In this document: in pieces, positions 33,946-38,000 of the stretch
Layout of the letters: every line of letters begins with the position of its first letter
Position numbering within the stretch: the stretch's first letter is position 1
NCBI GenBank assembly: GCA_003645455.1
Contig: QNFE01000016.1
Location: 1 to 38,000, forward strand
From: Gammaproteobacteria bacterium
GTDB lineage: Bacteria; Pseudomonadota; Gammaproteobacteria; QNFE01
DNA length: 38,000 nt
Direction of reading: 5' to 3'
Program-made: the position numbers and the translations under genes
Notes under the pieces: generated by a model
What the model saw: only the letters and a program-made list of their open reading frames with translations
Databases searched by the model: none
What the model was told of the DNA's origin: nothing

Positions 33946-34715
33946 ATTTCCTTCCTAAAAGAATGAAAACAAAACTCTTCATAAGAGATATTGTTTATTT
34001 TTAATTTCGAACCTTTAAATATTTCTCCACTATTTTGTGATAAAATATTTTCCCAATTTCTTAACAAAGTCTCCCAAGATAAGCACAGCCAAGGCTCTTT
34101 TGTTTGAAATTTTTTATCTGGCTTTTCACCTGTTTTTGTCAGATAAACTAAATCATAACTAACACCTTCTTCCTTTTTCTTTTCCTTCGCCCAATTTCTA
34201 TATGAACTTAGTTGCTCTTTTTTTAATATATGATTAAATTTTGCCTCAATGACTATATTCCTTTTTTTGTTTTTATTATTCACCCATTCAACAACGATGT
34301 CAATTCTTTTATTTTTTGTCTTTTTTTCAGCTTCAGCCACAATAACCTGATTTGGTTTTTCACCAAGCAAAGCTTCAACAAAAGATTTTCCAATCAATTG
34401 AGACTCATTGATATGAAAACACAATGTTTTTGTTATGTCGGCTTCTTTTAATTCAAAACCAAGCCTCATATCAGGAAAATTAAAAGAGTGATTTTTGCTA
34501 TAAATGCCAAAAACATTTTTTTCACCATAGAAAACATTTTGCTCTACCTCTATCAAATTAACTGGATTATAACACTCGTTATTAGACAATAATCTGCGAT
34601 ATCTTAATATGTTCTTTAAAAAAAGTTCGGAGTGTTCTAATAAACTTTTTCGGTTATTAGAAAAAATACTATCTAAATCGTATTTTTCTATTTGTTTTAA
34701 AATTTGTTCTATCAT
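33930..34715 (-). CDS. PD-(D/E)XK nuclease family protein
   Basis: 261 residues. The nuclease site is RIDIVVEWVN followed by NIVIEAKFN (around residues 137-159), then a helix QLSSYRNWAKEK, the arrangement of PDDEXK_4-type nucleases (PF14281-like, from memory). The C-terminal part (WETLLRNWENIL) resembles the same family. First gene of the five-gene run; overlaps the small unknown gene. A TATAAT lies about 105 bases upstream without a clear -35. Confidence 0.75.
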   Translation of the reverse strand: MIEQILKQIEKYDLDSIFSNNRKSLLEHSELFLKNILRYRRLLSNNECYNPVNLIEVEQNVFYGEKNVFGIYSKNHSFNFPDMRLGFELKEADITKTLCFHINESQLIGKSFVEALLGEKPNQVIVAEAEKKTKNKRIDIVVEWVNNKNKKRNIVIEAKFNHILKKEQLSSYRNWAKEKKKEEGVSYDLVYLTKTGEKPDKKFQTKEPWLCLSWETLLRNWENILSQNSGEIFKGSKLKINNISYEEFCFHSFRKEIWKKI

Positions 34716-34863
34716 GTTGTTTTAGTTTTTATTTTATTCATTGTGTTAATTGCACTCTAATAAATCTGCTCCACAACCTGTGGGATTTTAATGTTTTGCA
34801 CTTTTTTAAAGTTGCACTTATTATAACTCATTTTGTTTTTTCTGGTTTGAATTTTTCATATTT

Positions 34864-34885
34864 GGGCAGACACATAGGTCTGCCC
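34864..34885. repeat. GGGCAGAC hairpin repeat
   Basis: Perfect 8-base stem GGGCAGAC / GTCTGCCC with loop ACATAG, followed by CCCCTAC. It looks like a dispersed REP-type hairpin; only one copy is in the window. Confidence 0.75.
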
Positions 34886-34901
34886 CCCTACAAAAAAATA
34901 A

Positions 34902-35096
34902 TCCGTCATAACGAGGCGGACGAATAAAGCGATGCAAAACAAATAATAAACCGCCGTGGTTATCTCTTGTTATTATCCGTATACTATTCTTTTAGTCTCT
35001 TGGATTGTCACAGGTTTAGTGCATACACGATGAGATTGCCGCGGCGGTTTAAGTGCTTGATATTACAGCATTTTTTCGTCCGCCTCGCAATGACGA
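34902..35096. repeat. Two GCGAGGCGGACG elements in inverted orientation
   Basis: 34902-34970 is a direct-orientation copy of the ~70 bp unit seen near 26751. 35027-35096 is a copy in reverse orientation with the ends CGATGAGATTGCCGCGGCGG and CGTCCGCCTCGCAATGACG. Together they flank a short AT-rich centre. Confidence 0.85.
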
Positions 35097-35102
35097 GGGG
35101 AA

Positions 35103-37208
35103 TCAAAAGCCGATTTTTTTGTTGGTATTCTCGCCTTTTACTGCTATCTCTTCCTCTAATCTATCTATTAAATCAGTTGCTTTTTCAACTGGTTTGAATC
35201 TATTTTGGCGGATAATAGCGGCAAAGTCTCCGGGCGTTAAATACTTTAAATCCTCTACTCGTTTTTTTAACGAATTTGAGACATCTTTGATTTTTAGCTC
35301 GCAGGCAAAAGATCTGAAAATATCCCAGCTTTGTTTGGTATTGAGATATTTAAATTCTAATTTTAAATCAAATCTACGCAAAGATGCTTTGTCAAGGGTT
35401 TCTAATAAATTGGTAGTGGCAATAAATATTCCTTTAAAATTTTCCATCTGCACTAACATTTCATTAGTTTGGGATAAATTCCATTGTGCTTTGGCACGAT
35501 TTCTGTCTTGTAAAAAAGTATCAGCCTCATCAAAAATCAGCACAGCTTTTTTCTTTTTGGCATCAGCGAAAGCGGCGGCTATGTTTTGCTCACATTCCCC
35601 TAACCACTTTGACTGTAAATCTGATGCCTTTTTTAAGATAACTTTTTTCTTTAAAGTCTGGGCTATATATCTGCCATAGGCGGATTTGCCGGTTCCTGCT
35701 ACCCCATATAAACATAGCCTTGCATCGCAAGTTTTCCTAATGCCTGCGACAAGTTGATTGAGATTTGCCGAGGTATTTAAAAACTTAGTGTCATAATTTT
35801 TTGGTAATTTATCAGTTAAGTTTTTAATCTTTTTTTGCACTTTTTGTAAACCCTGGGCTTGCAAAGTATTATTAACCAATCTTAAAATATTTTTATTCAT
35901 ATTAGCTTTTGGCAAAGACTTGGCAACTTTGGCCGCCGTGTTGATTACTGCCGGAGACAAGTGGGCATGAGATGATAATTTTTTCAATGTTTTGGCATCT
36001 AATTTATCATCACAGTTTTTAATGATTATTTTACGACGTTGTTTTTTATCAGGAACTGGCATATTTATTGATAAATCAAAACGGCGAATAACAGCTTGGT
36101 CTGCTCCATAAATATTATTGCTAATCCAAATTGTTGGCACCGGATTTGATTCCAAAGTTCGGTTTATCCAGGCTTTATTTTTTTGTTTAGCAGAGGTTTT
36201 AAAAAATGTATTTCCTGTGTCAAAAACATCTTCTGCCTCGTCATATAACAACAAAGCATTTTTGGTTTTCATAATCGTTTGTGCCATTTTATATGACTTT
36301 AACCTATCACTGCCACTAATTGGATCATCGTTTAAATCGGCATAACTTATTTCAAACAATTTTGTTTTAAAATGCTCTGCCACGACTTTGGCAAGTTGGG
36401 TTTTGCCGGTGCCGGGCGGTCCATATAACATAATATTAACCCCAGATTTGTTGAGGCTTTTTTGCAGATATGGCAACAACAAATCAATATCTTTTTTGAT
36501 ATGATTATAATCTTTTAATTCCAAATCTGACTTTGATACTGGACGGATAAAATCTGTTAATAGGTGTTCTATATCTTCGTCATTATTTGCCATTTTTTCT
36601 GAAAAGCGATCATTCAATGGGGAAATTTTTCGCTCCAAGCTATTGCGATCTTCTCGCTCTAAATTTACAATTGATGACTGGATAAATTTGCTATTTTGCG
36701 AGAACATTTTATCAATCGCTCGTGGTGGGATTTTTAAAATGACACTCAGAGATTTTTTTACCTGTGTAAGATTTAACTCACGACCTAATAAATCTGTCGC
36801 TGACTCCAACATTTGAGTTTGTTGCAAAATTATAACAAATTCCAGCACTTGACATTCGTATTCATTAAAATTCATCAAAGATGACAAACGAGAGATATTT
36901 TTTTGAATTGTTTTATTCGTTGATAACTGTTTTTTGCCATCAATTTTATCATAATCTACTCGCATTTGCTCCAAAACATCATTCCGTTTAAACTCATCGT
37001 TGCTATCGACAAATTTGCCAAGACCCAAATAATATGCCAAACTATCATCGTCAAAACGATTGCCATTATCAATAAATTCTCGATGTCCGCCGAGTTTAAA
37101 AATAATCCTATAAGTCCAAAGATCAATTTTGCCTTGCAAACACTTTGGCACATAATCAGTTTTATTGGTCGATACACTGAACGATTTTCTTCTTCTATAC
37201 TTTCTCAT
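35103..37208 (-). CDS. Tandem AAA+ ATPase
   Basis: 701 residues with two AAA+ modules: Walker A GPPGTGKT (263-270) and Walker B LLLYDEAED (319-327); then Walker A GVAGTGKS (502-509) and Walker B VLIFDEAD (556-563). Each module ends in an RRFD arginine-finger segment (near 375 and 611). The ~250-residue N-terminal domain is helical and not recognised. No membrane segment or protease domain. Such proteins form hexameric unfoldases or remodelers; the partner is not evident, but the nuclease genes downstream are on the same strand. The ATG has an AAGGAG site seven bases upstream, and a near-perfect sigma70 promoter lies 130 bases upstream. Confidence 0.9.
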   Translation of the reverse strand: MRKYRRRKSFSVSTNKTDYVPKCLQGKIDLWTYRIIFKLGGHREFIDNGNRFDDDSLAYYLGLGKFVDSNDEFKRNDVLEQMRVDYDKIDGKKQLSTNKTIQKNISRLSSLMNFNEYECQVLEFVIILQQTQMLESATDLLGRELNLTQVKKSLSVILKIPPRAIDKMFSQNSKFIQSSIVNLEREDRNSLERKISPLNDRFSEKMANNDEDIEHLLTDFIRPVSKSDLELKDYNHIKKDIDLLLPYLQKSLNKSGVNIMLYGPPGTGKTQLAKVVAEHFKTKLFEISYADLNDDPISGSDRLKSYKMAQTIMKTKNALLLYDEAEDVFDTGNTFFKTSAKQKNKAWINRTLESNPVPTIWISNNIYGADQAVIRRFDLSINMPVPDKKQRRKIIIKNCDDKLDAKTLKKLSSHAHLSPAVINTAAKVAKSLPKANMNKNILRLVNNTLQAQGLQKVQKKIKNLTDKLPKNYDTKFLNTSANLNQLVAGIRKTCDARLCLYGVAGTGKSAYGRYIAQTLKKKVILKKASDLQSKWLGECEQNIAAAFADAKKKKAVLIFDEADTFLQDRNRAKAQWNLSQTNEMLVQMENFKGIFIATTNLLETLDKASLRRFDLKLEFKYLNTKQSWDIFRSFACELKIKDVSNSLKKRVEDLKYLTPGDFAAIIRQNRFKPVEKATDLIDRLEEEIAVKGENTNKKIGF

Positions 37209-37337
37209 AATATTTCTCCTTATTAAAATTAAAAATCAAAACTTAAAACTTACTCTTGCTACCTACATGTTCTATTTAAAATCATTTAAATTCACTTTAA
37301 AATGAAAATAAATGAAAATAAATTTTATTGCTTTTAT

Positions 37338-37366
37338 ATTATACCATACTTTTTTGTCCTTGTCAA
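37338..37366 (-). promoter_or_regulatory. Consensus extended sigma70 promoter of the AAA gene
   Basis: Minus-strand TTGACA (37361-37366), exactly 17 bases, then TGG-TATAAT (TATAAT at 37338-37343). Both hexamers, the spacer and the extended -10 TGn match consensus. Predicted start near 37331, leader about 120 bases. Confidence 0.88.
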
Positions 37367-37569
37367 ATCTTTTTTTGAATTAAATTTAGAAAAAATACCA
37401 GAACTTGGCTATAATTATCTCTGTAATGTTGGTTTTAATCCTGTTGTGTAGGCATTGAGAGTTATAAATTATTTTGATAAAATTTATTTAAGATATTTTC
37501 TATTGGGACAGGTTTTGTCCTTATTGATTTTGCATTTTTGCTGGAAAATGAATTACTATCTATTATTAT

Positions 37570-37728
37570 GAGACCTTTGCATAATTCAAGTGCTGTTTAG
37601 AGAATACAGAAAATAGTGCATTTTTATAGCAAAAATGAGGAAAATGGCAAGTTCTTTGACGAATTTTTGCTATAAAAAGGTGCATTTTGTGTATTTTATA
37701 AATTGTGCTTGAATTATGCAAAGGTCTC
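37570..37728. mobile_element. MITE copy 3 (159 bp)
   Basis: Perfect 21 bp terminal inverted repeats, plus an internal perfect 16-base inverted repeat (TTTTTATAGCAAAAAT and its complement), so the single strand could fold into one long hairpin. Flanks ATTAT and ATATT do not form a clean 5 bp duplication. Same orientation as copy 1. No coding capacity: an open frame across it is translated repeat. Confidence 0.9.
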
Positions 37729-37753
37729 ATATTTAAAAATAAATATACAAACC

Positions 37754-38000
37754 TCAAAAAGTTGATAGATTATGGGTTATTATTTTTTCAACATATTTGT
37801 TAGTGCTTAAACCTGCCATCTGAGCATTTTGGATAAGCTGGCTATGGATTTTAGGATTAGTGCGAACAATAAATCGCCCAGAAGCTGGTTTGTTTGGCAA
37901 ACAACCAAAACTTTTGCAAGAGGTTATATAATCATCAACAGACTCAGCAAATGCTTTTTTAAGGCTATCTACCGATGTTCCGTGAAAACTTATAATATCA
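37754..38000 (-). CDS. HicB-family antitoxin, C-terminal part
   Basis: The frame is open from the right edge; 82 codons to a TGA are visible. DIISFHGTSVDSLKKAFAES is the conserved core of the HicB degraded RNase H-like domain, and GRFIVRTNPKIHSQLIQNAQ with GLSTNKYVEKII is a C-terminal ribbon-helix-helix DNA-binding domain, as in PF05534-type HicB. These antitoxins usually follow a small hicA mRNA-interferase gene, which would lie beyond the right edge on the same strand; it cannot be seen here. Confidence 0.85.
   Translation of the reverse strand, partial: DIISFHGTSVDSLKKAFAESVDDYITSCKSFGCLPNKPASGRFIVRTNPKIHSQLIQNAQMAGLSTNKYVEKIITHNLSTF

Larger units (their letters stand above)
34716..35102. 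other. Intergenic repeat field between nuclease cluster and AAA gene
   Basis: No gene seen. Contains a possible -10 box (minus-strand TATAAT, 34820-34825), a short copy of CCACAACCTGTGGGATTTT that also occurs inside the DUF1016 gene near 32967, a hairpin repeat, and two palindromic elements in opposite orientation. Confidence 0.7.
37209..37753. other. Intergenic region upstream of the AAA gene
   Basis: Contains the AAA promoter and ~120-base leader, MITE copy 3, and between them (37367-37569) AT-rich sequence in which I see no gene. The leader has an imperfect palindrome TCATTTAAA-TTCAC-TTTAAAATGA around 37282-37305 that could be an operator or hairpin. Confidence 0.6.

Noticed and set aside
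32965-34790. CCACAACCTGTGGGATTTT shared between the DUF1016 gene and the intergenic region as a mobile repeat
   Set aside because: Only two copies of 19 bases, and the coding copy overlaps a conserved DUF1016 segment; too little to call an element.
37566-37757. Minus-strand open frame across MITE copy 3
   Set aside because: Its sequence is the translated MITE; the similarity of its start to the extended bamB N-terminus reflects the shared element.

Overview
The window is strongly AT-rich gammaproteobacterial chromosome. The evidence is a recognisable gammaproteobacterial housekeeping block: alaC-hom-thrC; ubiG-gph; lpxH with two cyclophilins and a peroxiredoxin; fdx-iscX; and rlmN-rodZ-hisS-yfgM-bamB-der. 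A pyrophosphate-dependent phosphofructokinase and the base composition would fit a sulfur- or methane-oxidising, possibly symbiotic, lineage, but that placement is inference. Apart from the left-edge gene, one envelope gene and cysG, every gene is on the minus strand.

Layout. 1-1216: 3' part of a parallel beta-helix carbohydrate-active protein. 1461-5153: threonine/alanine biosynthesis (thrC, hom, alaC) and tRNA-Arg(ACG). 5236-5671: a small RRM RNA-binding protein with its own consensus promoter and terminator. 5973-7028: an outer-membrane-type protein with a very basic N-terminal region carrying a twin CX9C motif. 7044-8363: pfp and its promoter. 8423-12247: an envelope/quinone/oxidative-stress run (ppiA, bcp, ppiB, lpxH, ubiG, gph). 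12487-19046: the rlmN-to-der operon.

19046-26602 is an accessory island: a type III restriction-modification operon in the order mod, fic, res, all overlapping. A Fic AMPylase-like gene lies between methylase and nuclease, and the res stop overlaps the rlmN start. In relatives such as Pseudomonas, fdx-iscX-ndk-rlmN are contiguous; here the island and a repeat field (about 26680-27110) lie between iscX and rlmN. 27118-29954 is core again: iscX, fdx, an M23 peptidase and, divergently, cysG.

30189-37208 is a second accessory block. It holds five tightly spaced genes (PD-(D/E)XK nuclease, small unknown protein, DUF1016/YhcG-type nuclease, beta-CASP metallo-beta-lactamase, another PD-(D/E)XK protein), then a repeat field, then a tandem AAA+ ATPase behind a textbook sigma70 promoter. 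A HicB-type antitoxin gene runs off the right edge.

Four repeat classes are superimposed: a 159-170 bp MITE with 21 bp terminal inverted repeats (three full copies and several remnants, one apparently supplying the ubiG ribosome binding site and one the bamB start); a roughly 70 bp palindromic element with GTCAT(T/A)(G/A)CGAGGCGGACG ends; a 22 bp perfect palindrome inserted twice in mod; and a 133 bp element with perfect 30 bp inverted arms between cysG and the nuclease cluster. The strongest candidates for something undescribed are the mod-fic-res operon and the nuclease cluster.
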